From assembly GCA_964017045.1 (NCBI GenBank), contig OZ024807.1, positions 6,448,481 to 6,512,480 of the forward strand: a DNA stretch of 64,000 bases, read 5' to 3'. Position 1 is the first letter of the stretch. Every line of letters begins with the position of its first letter. The position numbers and the translations under genes were made by a program. The notes under the pieces were generated by a model, which was given only the letters and a program-made list of their open reading frames with translations, was not told where the DNA came from and did not search any database. Positions 1 through 9,824 of this stretch are shown one piece after another. This stretch comes from Omphiscola glabra. Lineage: Eukaryota; Mollusca; Gastropoda; Lymnaeidae.

Positions 1-328
1 ATATAATCCTTCAATTATCTTTCGTTTGATACCTCATTTTGTCTTACAAACCTAACAATAATATTTTAAATAATTTTTTTAATCCCAACCTCTTACTTCT
101 AGTACTTGGGTACGAATAGCCACTTCGTTGAAAGAGTGTCTCAATAATGAGTTCAATAGCGCGCAAAATACAATTCCCGATAACTACGCAGTGACGTATC
201 ATGGGGAAAAAAAAATGGGGTTTGAGGGGGGCAAGGGGTGTAGCTTAAGGTCATGTTTTGTCCGGTAACTTTAGTTGATGGGAATTTCACGCATTGATGC
301 CGCCAATGTTTGGCGGGCTGTATCTAGT
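1..328 (+). mobile_element. Dispersed repeat family A, copy A1 (cut by window edge, internally deleted)
   Basis: This block aligns by eye with the copy at 17985-18852. It shares a stretch beginning TTGATACCTCATTT, the phrase CAATAATGAGTTCAATAG, a G-rich tract before GGTGTAGC, and a terminal TTTGGCGGGCT followed by TATCTAG. Compared with that copy it lacks about 190 bp between CCCGATAACTAC and GCAGTGA, so it is an internal deletion derivative. It has no coding capacity. The class is unknown: it could be a non-autonomous DNA element or a solo LTR-like repeat. Confidence 0.65.
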
Positions 329-909
329 TTAAAATAATTCATATAGTCACCAATGCTTGCACTTGTTTAAAGTCAGGAACATTTACGTCAACTCTAGAGT
401 AATGAATAGTGATGCCTCCTTCATATTGAGCAACAACTGTGCCTCACATAGAAGCGTGAGACTGAAGTGTACTCCACGTCTTTACATCCTTTGGACGTGG
501 GCACGATAAGGCCGCGGTCATTCTCATCTGCAATCCTCCTCTGTTTACGATCCAGGGCCCGGGGTAGGGGAATATATTGGAATCTTGAATGTGGACCAGC
601 AGCGTTTGTAGCTGGCCAATATATCTTGGAAGTGGTGTTAGGGGCGGCGATAGATAGCTTGTTCGATTGGGTTTTGATTAGACGTCGCCGTCCGTTCAAT
701 GCAAATCTCTTTTATGCACTTCATCATTGGGGGGGCTGTGAGACTTCATTTTGATACGGGTAGGGGGGTGGGGTGGATGGTCGGACGGTGGGGTCCTGTA
801 GTGGGGGTGGGTATTCGGACGGTGGGGTGCTGGATAAATCTTTGTCGGGGAGGTAGTCGGGTTGTGGGGAAATGTATTGATCGTTGCCGGGGTGGTAGAT
901 TAAAGTGAA
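329..909. other. Unique sequence with a G-rich tail
   Basis: I see no gene or element in 329-740. From about 744 to 900 the plus strand is strongly G-rich, with many runs of three to six G including GGGGGGTGGGG and GTGGGG repeats, so it could form G-quadruplexes in single-stranded DNA or RNA. Open frames across it have no recognisable product. Confidence 0.5.
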
Positions 910-998
910 CTGTCTATGTACTCACAGTGCTGTCTTGTCTGTCTTTGTACCCACAGTGCTCTCTTGTCTGTCTTTGTACCCACAGTCATCTGTCTTTC
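910..998. repeat. Tandem repeat, about 29 bp x 3
   Basis: Three units centred on TTTGTACCCACAGTGCT are spaced 29 bp apart, and the first and last are degenerate. It is a short minisatellite with no coding signature. Confidence 0.7.
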
Positions 999-1319
999 TT
1001 TTGGACTCCATATTTCCAATATGTAGGCGTCATTATTTGTTTCTCTATTTTAAGTGCAGCTTAATGTATACGTTTAAAATTAAATATTCTGCTGTGTCGA
1101 AATTCCAACCCCGACTTCCGGTGTCCAATTCTCGCTGGTAAATCCACCATTGTTGTCTACTACTCTAGACTCTAGATCGGCAGAAAACTTGATATTACTC
1201 CTGCTTTTCGTCAATCTCAAATTGTTTTCCTCCGACTCACCTATTTACACGAATTTCACTCCACACAAACCTAAGGCATTTTTTTTATATCTACTCGCAG
1301 TGGTAAAATGAAATGAGAC
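999..1319. other. Unique AT-rich spacer
   Basis: Non-repetitive sequence between two arrays. I see no exon, RNA gene or transposon end. Confidence 0.4.
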
Positions 1320-1795
1320 TTGTGTCGCGTCTCAGCAACCGCAAGTGAACCATTGGAAGCACTGCTCTGTGCAGTTGTGCCTCCGGTCGCGTCTCAGCAA
1401 CCAGAAAGTGAACCATTGGAAGCACTGCTCTGTGCAGTTGTGCCTCCGGTCGCGTATCAGCAACCAGAAAGTGAACCATTGGAAGCACTGCTCTGTGCAG
1501 TTGTGCCTTCGATCGCGTCTCAGCAACTTTCGGTCGCGTCTCAGCAACTGCAAGTAAACCATTGGAGCACTGCTCTGTGCAGTTGTGCCTTCGATCGCGT
1601 CTAAGCAACTTTCGGTCGCGTCTCGGCAACTTTCGGTCGAGTCTCAGCAACCGCAAGTAAACCATTGGAAGCACTGCTCTGTGCAGTTGTGCCTTCGGTC
1701 GCGTCTCAGCAATTTTCGGTCGCGTCTCAGCAACCGTAAGTGAACCATTGGAAGCACTGCTCTGTGCAGTTGTGCCTACGGTCGCTCCGGAAGCT
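1320..1795. repeat. Tandem repeat, unit about 62 bp, with inserted partial units
   Basis: The core AACCATTGGAAGCACTGCTC recurs, followed by TGTGCAGTTGTGCC and a GTCGCGTCTCAGCAAC module. Near 1520-1640 the short GTCGCGTCTCAGCAA module is itself duplicated, giving units of unequal length. ACTGC and GCAGT flank a TCTGT loop, so each unit can fold into a small hairpin. Open frames here run on several frames of both strands, which marks them as repeat artefacts. Confidence 0.85.
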
Positions 1796-3029
1796 TTGAT
1801 AAGCGGCAAGGACGCTTGTGCCGGGACGATTAGGTTTGGTTTCATCACATTATCTCTGACGTATCAGTGAAGAAACGGGACACAGGGTTGAAGATAAGAG
1901 AGAGATGATGTGAAGGGTGCGTGAGGTGGCAGGGACGCGCGGGGTTACGTAGAAGGGTGCGCGCGAAGGCAGGGACGCGGGGGTGCGAAGGGCGCAAACT
2001 GTTATCTCGCATGGAATTATATGAAGAGCTTGTGTTCTATAGCGGGCGAAGGTGAGTAATAATCTTGAAATAGCATTGCAGTATAAGTGGATAGACCTCA
2101 GGTTCAAGGAGACGTTGGTTGAGCTGGTAGCATCTATTGTGGTCACGGCACACACGGACCGAGCGGTAACAGTAGCAAGAGAGAGTGTGGTTAAATTGTG
2201 CAGTGAAGGTGTCAGAAGCGGAAGGGAAATTTGACTTGTCCTTGCCTGTGTTGGGAGGACTAGCGAATCTATAGTCATCGAGAAGATTGTCTGTATGGGG
2301 CAAACAGCAACTTCAATATCACCATGTCTATTGCAGAAACAGCATGATTTTATGACTGCCAACAGCAATTGACTTCTCCGTTGTTTGGAGGGCGTGTCTA
2401 CAACCACGGCCTCCCTTGCGCTAACTCCAAAATAGAGGTGGGTCATTCTTGCGTCCCCTTTCTAGACCCAAGTTTCTAGTCTAGAAACGTCTTAACACTA
2501 GCCTATATAAATAAGACAGTCGACTGGGACGTGCCAGAGATGCAAGAGACTTGCGAGAATTACATGTTTTTCTGTGTGTGTGTGTGTGTGTTTTATTATT
2601 TTTACCTTTATATTACCATACGTTGTCACGTGCTGTCGTTGCTAAGAGTTTTGTATTCCCACATGTTCGATTTTTTTAAATTTTATATCAGACTGGTTAG
2701 TACAAACAAGTTCTTACATGTCATTAACACCAGTTAGGGTATCGCTCTTTCTTTAGTTATTTTTCATCAGTGATATCGTCCTTTATTGTGAACTGTTTGT
2801 CAACGAGCAAATGTAAAACAACATTATACCTTTTTTAATATTAATTGCGGTACATAACATTTAACATACAGCGGCAACGGCGAGGGTCCCTGCACGCGTA
2901 AAGCAATGTTTTAAGGTATTCACAATAGAGCTACAATGCTAGCCACATCGCACTTAAGACAGTGGCAAAAAAGGGGGGAAAAAATGGTTACAGTATCCAT
3001 TACCCTAATGATTCATTGCCTCGATACCT
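1796..3029. other. Unique sequence with a GT microsatellite
   Basis: This stretch is mostly non-repetitive. A (GT)n tract lies at about 2573-2592. A TATA-like CTATATAAATAAG at about 2502 is followed some 30 bp later by non-repetitive sequence, but no downstream exon supports a promoter. Long minus-strand frames at 1850-2446 show no family resemblance. Confidence 0.35.
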
Positions 3030-3250
3030 GAGATGTAGCCACAACCCAAACGTGACAGTAGCTCTGGGTAAATGATGGCAGCGACAACCAAACTTTGAAT
3101 TTGATGGTAGCCACAACCCCAGTGATGGTAGCCACATTTCCCTGTCACAGTAGCCACACCCGCTCTGAAGGCCAGCCACAGCCCAATTTCATGGTAGCTA
3201 CAACCCCAACGGTAGCCACGGCTGCGTCTGTAACTGTCGACACAACATTA
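3030..3250. repeat. Degenerate tandem repeat around GATGGTAGCCACAACCCC
   Basis: About nine imperfect units of 20 to 27 bp share GGTAGCCACA. Divergence between units is much higher than in the neighbouring 45-bp array, which suggests an older or less homogenised repeat. Confidence 0.65.
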
Positions 3251-3454
3251 CCTCCAACGGTGTCCTCAACCTGTTTACGACATCTTCAAATTCACAGATG
3301 AAACTAACACGCATGTCCTACAACTATAACCAGCTTCCTGTTTGACAGAACAGTACCAACCCATACCCCAGTCACGCTTCTGTAGTAGTGGTACTCTGGT
3401 ACTGAAGCAGCTTACCACCCCTAAACATCCAGATCATATATGGACCGCCCCCAT

Positions 3455-3468
3455 CCCCCCCCCCCCCG
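3455..3468. repeat. Poly(C) tract
   Basis: An uninterrupted run of C residues sits just upstream of the 45-bp array. It is one of many long C or G runs in the window. Confidence 0.8.
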
Positions 3469-3504
3469 ACGCCAATGTCATTTCCGAATAGTCAGCCGAT
3501 ACCA

Positions 3505-4105
3505 ATTTAGACTTTGGTCCATCTAAGACGGTATGCCTACCAGACCTCAGACCAAGATTTGATACATCTAAGAATGTGTGCCTTCCAGACATCAGAGCAA
3601 CATTTGGTCCAACCAAGACTGGATGCCTTCTATACACCAGACAAACATTTGGTCCACCCAAGACTGGATGCCTTCTATACACCAGACCGACATTTGGTCC
3701 ATCCAAGACTGGATGCCTTCTATACACCAGACCGACATTTGGTCCATCCAGGACTGGATGCCTTCTATACACTAGACTGACATTTGGTCCATCCAAGACT
3801 GGATGCCTTCTATACACCAGACCAACATTTGGTCCATCCAAGACTGGATGCCTTCTTTACACCAGACCGACATTTGGTCCATCCACGACTGGATGCCTTC
3901 TATACACCAGACAAACATTTGGTCCATCCAAGACTGGATACCTTCTATACACCAGACCGACATTTGGTCCATCCAAGACTGGATGCCTTCTATACACCAG
4001 ACCGACATTTGGTCCATCCAAGACTGGATGCCTTCTATACACCAGACCGAAATTTGGTCCACCCAAGACTGGATGCCTTCTATACACCAGACCGACACTT
4101 ACGAC
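3505..4105. repeat. 45-bp tandem array, about 13 units
   Basis: The core GACTGGATGCCTTCTATACA recurs every 45 bp from 3617 to 4067 (eleven clear units), with two degenerate units at the left edge. Because 45 is a multiple of three, several frames stay open on both strands. The differences between units are not concentrated at third codon positions, so I do not call a gene. Confidence 0.93.
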
Positions 4106-4633
4106 CCAACCACATACATCTTCACAACTTTCACCCATAAAACTAATCGCCCCCGCGGCACATTCAGCCTGACAGCGTAGACTTAACTACCTGTTCCTGC
4201 CCGTGCCCCTCCAACGTTCACTGACTCCTGAAATCGTCCGAGCTTTCCCTGGATTAGCACCCCTCTGGGTTTAGTGCAGGGGTCCTCGTGGTTTCAGCCC
4301 ACTGGCCCTCTCTGTCTTTGTGTGTGTACGATGTTCAAGGTCCTTTGGGATAGTTCATCACATGCACACATACTCTTCAAAGATCGAACCACATGGGGGA
4401 AAACTTGTGTGATGGCTTTTATCGGCTGTGTAAAATAGTTTTTAAAACGTTTTTATTTGCATTGTGTTCTTTTAAATACATGTAGTTATATAATGTCTAG
4501 TATGTAGAGTCTTAGACTAAAAACCATGTGTACAGAAACCAGAGTGAATCTAGTGGTTTTCATATTATAAATGTCAGTAGTAGTCGTGAAAGCTGGTATT
4601 AATTGCCTGGTAGACCTTGCCTGAGTTGGGATT
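4106..4633. other. Unique spacer
   Basis: Non-repetitive, moderately AT-rich. No gene or element seen. Confidence 0.4.
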
Positions 4634-4845
4634 ATGGTTAGGCTGAGATGCGTGAAGACAACGCAGTCACAAACAATATCAGTCTTTTGGGGGGTTAGGG
4701 TTAGTGTTAGGGGTAGGCTAAAATGCGTGAAGACAACGCAGTCACAAAAAATATCATTCTTTTTAAGGGGGGGGGGGGGTTTAGGGTTAGAGTTAGGGTT
4801 AGGCTGAAATGCGTGAAGAACGCAGTCACAAAAAATATCAGTCTG
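4634..4845. repeat. Three-unit repeat containing TTAGGG-like telomeric motifs
   Basis: ATGCGTGAAGACAACGCAGT recurs at 4648, 4722 and (with a 3-bp deletion) 4809. The spacers between units carry GGGTTAGGGTTAG-type sequence and G runs. GCG and CGC flank a short loop in each unit. The telomere-like hexamers are too few and too interrupted to be a telomere. Confidence 0.75.
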
Positions 4846-5304
4846 TTTTGGGTGAGACTACATTCAGTTCCAGTTTATGTGAAGTAGAACATTAAAAAAA
4901 AACAAAGACAAATAAACAACAACAAAAAAGAAAACAAACAAAGAAAGTATGTGAGACGTAAGTTTGTGTACCTAAAACTCAAAGGATACGTAAATGTGCG
5001 TATACGTGCTCAAATTTGGAAGTTATTTTGTGCTATAAACGTGTGTTTTTCCCTTAAGGATGTTTTCTTTTACGCATGATCTATTGACAGCACGACATAC
5101 AAGAGTTGATTCACATCATAGTGCACATATAGCATAACGTCTCAGACACGACTCCCTTGAACGTGAAAGATGTTGAAATTTAATAAGTGAAAGGACTGCC
5201 TTCAAGCTATGTGAAGGAAGCCATGGAGCCAGGGTGGTACGTCGGCGCTTGATTTTAAATGGACATAATGGCTTGTGTACATAACGTTACATACCGCATG
5301 TATT
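4846..5304. other. Unique, partly A-rich spacer
   Basis: An A-rich stretch of AAAC and AAAG tracts lies at about 4890-4950. Otherwise the sequence is non-repetitive with no feature I can name. Confidence 0.4.
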
Positions 5305-5469
5305 CCCACCCACCCACCAACCCCACCCACCAACCGCACCCACCAACCGCACCCACCAACCCCAAACACCAACCGCACCCACCAACCCCACCCACCAACC
5401 GCACCCACCAACCCCACCCACCAACCCCACCCACCAACCCCACCCACCAACCGCACCCACCAACCCCTT
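5305..5469. repeat. 13-bp tandem array, about 12 units
   Basis: The unit CACCCACCAACCC alternates with a CACCCACCAACCG variant. It is C/A-rich on the plus strand. Frames stay open on both strands only because the unit lacks stop triplets. Confidence 0.9.
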
Positions 5470-5674
5470 TCTGAACCCAATTACACCCGACAGTGCAATG
5501 ATGTATTCCAAGTTGGCGTCCTAAAATAACGTAACATTTTTTAACTAACCTTTAACTCATATATGCTTCATCAACACCCACCCACCCCATCCCCACGGTT
5601 ATGACACATATCACTCATCCTTGTCCGCGTCGGCCTCTTCCTCCTCGTCTTCCCATCAGTTAATTTGTGCACTC

Positions 5675-6000
5675 CTTCAACTACCTCCCCCAACTACCTC
5701 CTCAGCTACCTCCCCCAACTACCTCCTCAACTATCTCCTCCAACTTCCTCCTCAACTACCTCCTCCAGCTACCTCCTCAACTACCTCCTTCAACTTCCTC
5801 CTCAACTACCTCCTCCAACTACCTCGTCAACTACCTCCTTCAACTTCCTTTTCAACTTCCTCCTTCAGCTACCTCCTCCAACTACCTCCTCAACTACCTC
5901 CTCCAACTACCTCCTCCAACTTGCTCCTCCAACTTGCTCCTCAACTACCTCCTTCAGCTACATCCTCCAGCTACCTCCTCAACTACCTCCCTCAACAAGC
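5675..6000. repeat. 12/13-bp tandem array (25-bp dimer)
   Basis: Units such as CAACTACCTCCTC alternate between 12 and 13 bp, with point variants CAGCTACC and CAACTTCC. All three plus frames are open for over 300 bp, as expected of a stop-free simple repeat and not of a protein gene. Confidence 0.9.
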
Positions 6001-6790
6001 TACTCCGCCAAGCATAGCATCCGACTCAAGCATCCGTTAACCTAAAAATCGGCACTCCCTCTTGCATTTAAAATTTCATTTTACATTCACCCCCTCGAGC
6101 ACCACTTCCAGCATATCTACACCCTCCATCGCCCCCCTCCCGACCCTTCTCCCCCATCCTTCACGCCCCGTGGCTGCTCAGCTTTCATGTTTGTAGGTAT
6201 CAGGTTTCCTCTGCTTCAGACTCTGGCTGCTTGGCGGCAGTAAATGGTTCATCTCGTCCCTCGCGATTGGTCGACTCGTCCTAAGCTTCGCCTGTTAGGA
6301 TCGGGGAGTTTTCAGGGGACCAGATGCTCGTTTTTTTTTGTTAAAATATGATTTTTTTTTTTTAATTTTTATATTTTTTGGAGTGAGGGGGTTTGGGAGG
6401 TAGGTAGGTAGAGAGGATTGAGTGAGTTGGGATACATCCTTGTACTCAACACAGGGTCTTAGCAAAGGTGGAGTGGGATCTTTTTTTTTTTTTTTTTGGA
6501 GTGGGGTCGGGGCTAACTCCAATATCCGCCGTGTTCAACGAGTCCTGGTTATGTGTGTAGAGAAGATTACAGTGTCCGCGAGCTTATAACGAGAACAGGA
6601 TTATGACGCCACGGCAAATATTTAAGCACCGATATATATGCCATGAAAACAAAGCCGGCCTGCTCGTTGAGACTGATTCTTGGGGAAAAACATCTTACTT
6701 GATGCTCACTTGGGATAGACTCAACGGGCTCTCTTTTCAGATGACGCCACCACCCCCCACCCGACAGGTTAATGCGTAGAACCAAGTGTC
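6001..6790. other. Unique sequence with poly(T) tracts
   Basis: Contains T runs at about 6331, 6352 and 6481. No convincing exon, RNA gene or transposon end seen. Confidence 0.35.
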
Positions 6791-6967
6791 CAGGTCTTAG
6801 GCGTAGCTACAGTGTTTGGCGCCCAGGGACAAGATTCATTTTTCGCGCCCCTTCAACTCTGAAAACGCCTTAAAATCTTCAGTAAATTACCATTAAAGCC
6901 CATCTTGGCGCCCCCGCTAGTCTTGTGCCCGGGGTCTTCAGCCTCTACCCACTTCGCTAAGCCACTG
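6791..6967. mobile_element. Degenerate inverted-repeat element, hAT-MITE-like
   Basis: The left end reads CAGGTCTTAGGCGTAGC. The right end, read on the minus strand, gives CAGTGGCTTAGCGAAG. Both then run into GGCGCC...GGGACAAGA and GACCCCGGGCACAAGA. This resembles the CAGTGGCGTA-type ends of small hAT elements. I could not find a matching 8-bp target duplication, so the limits are approximate. Confidence 0.4.
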
Positions 6968-7194
6968 GCCGATGTTCTAAGTCACCCTTTCGGGGGCACG
7001 ACGGAATTTCAAAACGAATTTCCCAATCCTGACCCCCTTAAGTTGGGCATATTCCACTTAGTAGTTTTACCTCCGTATCAATAGCGCCAATTAAATTAAT
7101 TGTTATGCATTCCTATAGTATTTATTCCAAATTGCATTCATTCCTAGTTCTGGAGCTCAAGATAGTCGGTATAGATTCCCTCTCATGTTCTACT

Positions 7195-7560
7195 AACATT
7201 CACTGCCTTGTTCCACATCCAGTCACTGCCTTGTTCCACTCCCGGTTACTGCCTTGTTCCCCTACCAGTCACAGCCTTGTTCCCCATCCAATCACTGCCT
7301 TGTTCATTATCTAGTCACTGCGTTGTCCCACACCCGGTTACTGCCTTGTTCCACTCCCGGTCACTGCCTTGTTCCCCATCCAATCACTGCCTTGTTCATT
7401 ATCTAGTCACTGCGTTGTCCCACACCCGGTTACTGCCTTGTTCCACTCCCGGTCACTGCCTTGTTCCCCTACCAGTCACAGCCTTGTTCCCCATCCAATC
7501 ATTGCCTTGATCCCCATCCAGTCACTGCGTTGTTCCACTCCCAGTCACTGCCTCACAAGA
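7195..7560. repeat. About 20-bp tandem array with longer nested periods
   Basis: CACTGCCTTGTTCC-type units of about 20 bp alternate among several versions (followed by ACTCCCGG, CCATCCAA, CTACCAG or TTATCTAG). One block of these variants repeats after about 92 bp (7282 and 7374), so there is a higher-order period. Open frames across it are stop-free repeat. Confidence 0.85.
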
Positions 7561-7813
7561 TGTTGTCGAACAGACAGACAGCACCCGACTACTGACTCTA
7601 GGACGGTCTCTGACCTGCCATCCCCTACGTCACCAGAGGGACACGCTCGACGCATACTTCTACTCACGTAACATGTAAACACAATATTTCCCGGTGTTAA
7701 GTCACGAATCAAGATCAGGGTATGCTTCGCGGGCCTAGAGCAGATGGCTAGCGGGCGTGTGCTACCACGTGTGGACGCTTATAGACTTATTGGCGTATCT
7801 CGTGTGTATTGAG
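7561..7813. other. Unique sequence before a possible exon
   Basis: Non-repetitive. The last 30 bases carry a moderate T-rich stretch ending GTATTGAG, which could serve as a splice acceptor for the open stretch that follows. Confidence 0.3.
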
Positions 7814-7919
7814 TTTGACCTGCAGAACCACACGTACAAGACGAGTTCTTTCAACTCCGACTTCATCCGGGAGAGCTGGCTACTCACCGTGGACAAGAGT
7901 CGGGAGGGGGGATGGTCCT
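7814..7919 (+). CDS. Possible internal exon, product unknown
   Basis: The frame starting TTT GAC CTG CAG is open for the whole stretch. In a run of 34 codons I count 29 with G or C in the third position, unlike the AT-rich surroundings. The peptide includes a potential N-glycosylation site NHT and the segment ESWLLTVDKSREGGW. A possible acceptor AG lies at 7812-7813 and a possible donor GT at 7920-7921 (another at 7927). I do not recognise the family and see no neighbouring exon. The codon bias is directly visible; that it is an exon is inference. It could also be a fragment of an old gene copy. Confidence 0.35.
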
Positions 7920-7921
7920 GT

Positions 7922-8530
7922 ATCCTGGTTATTCATAGCCGTTTATGGTGGCAATTTTCAATATTATTTCAATATCAGAGGGCGAGAGAGAAGGAGAATA
8001 TAAATTTACCTATAATATTATTTCGAGAACTCTGTGGCGTCATTTATCGGCATAGTCAATGTGGATTTCTGCTATTTTCCTCCCTCGCCAGCAGTCTCGG
8101 TTTCTTGTCATGAAGAGGTTGGCGAAGGTGATGCCCGGAAGTCGTAATGAGAAGACATCTCGTCATTTGCCCCGTAAGTTGACCATAAAATCCCCAGGAT
8201 GGCTCACTTGACTCGCGCTTCAACGTCTAGATGGATTCATCACTGGTTTATAACGACTGCTGGGAGGGACGGGTGGTGGGTGGAATGAGTGGGGTGGTGG
8301 TGTGGAGGAGGACACGGCGCGCTCTTGTTGCTCTCTTCACTTGTTTACTGTTTGTCCGCTCACCCAACAGCGGTAATGTCGAGGGCATGTTATAGTGAGG
8401 GCATGTTATAATGGCATTGACATGAGAAGCCGGCGTTGATGGCAGAAGCGAATTATTGGGATCCTACTTATTATTAGAAATTCCTTATATATATATATAG
8501 AGAGAAATATTCATATATGGATATATATAT
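7922..8530. other. Unique sequence
   Basis: AT-rich for the first 150 bases, then mixed. A short direct repeat of GAGGGCATGTTATA occurs near 8380-8410. An AT microsatellite starts at about 8485 and leads into the SPIN-like element. Confidence 0.35.
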
Positions 8531-8726
8531 CAGTGGTTCTCAACCTTTCTAATGCCGCGACCCATTTAATACTGTTCTTCATGTTGTGGTGACCCCTCAA
8601 CCACGAAAGTTTTTTCGTTGCTACTTCATAATTGTAGATTTTATGTGTTTTCCGATGGTCTTAGGCGACCCCTGTGAACGGGTCGTTCGACCCCCAAAGG
8701 GGTCGTGACCCAAAGGTTGAGAACCG

Positions 8727-8729
<3 letters not shown>
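8531..8729 (+). mobile_element. SPIN-like non-autonomous hAT element (MITE), copy 1
   Basis: The element starts CAGTGGTTCTCAACCTTT and ends with the reverse complement of CAGCGGTTCTCAACCTTT, so the terminal inverted repeats are nearly perfect over 18 bp. The 8 bp on each side are ATATATAT, consistent with a hAT 8-bp target duplication but ambiguous inside an AT microsatellite. Internal blocks GTTGTGGTGACCCC, GATGGTCTTAGGCGACCCC and GACCCCCAAAGGGGTCG match what I know of SPIN elements, a hAT family noted for horizontal transfer among tetrapods, a triatomine bug and a pond snail. At 199 bp it has no transposase and would need one supplied in trans. Confidence 0.88.

Positions 8730-8762
<33 letters not shown>
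8730..8762. repeat. (TA)n microsatellite
   Basis: Pure AT dinucleotide run directly after the SPIN-like element. A shorter AT run precedes the element, so the insertion landed in or helped generate this tract. Confidence 0.9.
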
Positions 8763-8765
<3 letters not shown>

Positions 8766-9315
8766 TATGTGTGCTGGGCTCACTTATAGCAGTATAAACA
8801 ATAGTGTCTGTGGAGATACTCATTTTTAGATTTTTAGCAATGATAAATATCTGCTTTTTATTTATTTTTTCTTTATTTTTGTAAAATAAAATTCCTTTTA
8901 ATGTTGATTGGTCGGGACATCGGTGCAAGTTTCCCCCATCGTAGTGTGGTCAGTGAGGCTCAAGGGTAGATAGATCCATGGTAACCAGATGTCCAGCGTC
9001 GTCAAGTATCCTTGATCCGGATTTGAATCCAGGCGGGAAACATGACCCGAAAAATAAAAAAAACGCGTTCAGAGATATAAACCCCCCCCCCCCCCGTGCT
9101 AGAGTCGGAGGCGTAGATACAGAATCGTGAACGTTTAATAAAATCGAACCCTTCCGAAAGATATTAATAGTGTCGTCATTTGTGTTGAAATCCCTTAGAA
9201 TTAGTATAATAGATTAGTTCCATATCTTTTGCTGCCCTCTTGGATACTATTTCTGAGCTAAGTGCTATATTATATATTTTTTTATACATTTTTAAATTTT
9301 ATTCGTGTTTCTGTT
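8763..9315. other. Unique sequence with a 14-bp poly(C) tract
   Basis: AT-rich, with a C run at 9082-9095. A GGATTTGAATCC near 9020 resembles a pol III B box, but I see no matching A box or tRNA fold at a sensible distance. No gene seen. Confidence 0.35.
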
Positions 9316-9355
9316 TGTTCGCTGATGAAGGCTTCCTGCCGACACGTTCGTTGTT
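9316..9355 (+). mobile_element. Hammerhead-like motif, likely 3' region of a Penelope-like element
   Basis: GCTGATGAAGGCTTCCTGCC is followed by GACACGTTCG. CTGATGA is the hammerhead ribozyme core sequence, GGC and GCC can form stem II, and GACACG stands where GAAACG is expected. Penelope-like retroelements are known to carry hammerhead motifs of this type. The core mismatch suggests it is inactive. No reverse transcriptase or GIY-YIG domain is visible nearby, so only a fragment is present. Confidence 0.4.
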
Positions 9356-9824
9356 TTGTTGCGTTCCTTTTACCAGGTTTAACCTTACTGTGTTTTACTA
9401 ATTTCCTATAGTTCCATGGATGAAGGTAATCTAGTAATATACTTTTCTTTCAGTTATCTTAAGCGCACCCCGACCCCCCACGCTTCCCTTGACTCTCATG
9501 TTGAGAACCCCTGATTTAAAGTGAGGGGCCATATATTTTGAGTGAATGCATCGTCTGGTGTCAGTCACGTGCCGGAGGTGTTCTGTTGTTTCAATCTGGC
9601 GGGCGATTTGTTCGGACGTCTCTCCCGATTGAAATTCCTCCGATGTTTTCGGATCTCTCGCGTTTATTGCCTCGGCCTTGACCCCCGCATTGTGAGGAGT
9701 AGAATTTGGTTCATTCGTTGCCTTCTGCTACGAGGCTAGGGTCAATTTCATCCCCACACATCCCCACACACCTTCTCTTTTCTGGTCATGTGAGTGCGTT
9801 ACTTAAGTAGTGGTTTGTATTTCT
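9356..9824. other. Unique sequence
   Basis: Non-repetitive. CCGGAGGTGTTCTGTTGTTT and neighbouring sequence give a 65-codon open frame with no recognised product. Confidence 0.35.

Noticed and set aside
2500..2515. TATA-like CTATATAAATAAG as a promoter
   Set aside because: No downstream exon, initiator or conserved context; AT-rich matches of this kind are expected by chance.
5275..6045. Proline/threonine-rich and leucine/proline-rich frames resembling mucin or extensin segments
   Set aside because: They follow from C-rich 13-bp and 12/13-bp repeats, with two or three plus frames open at once.
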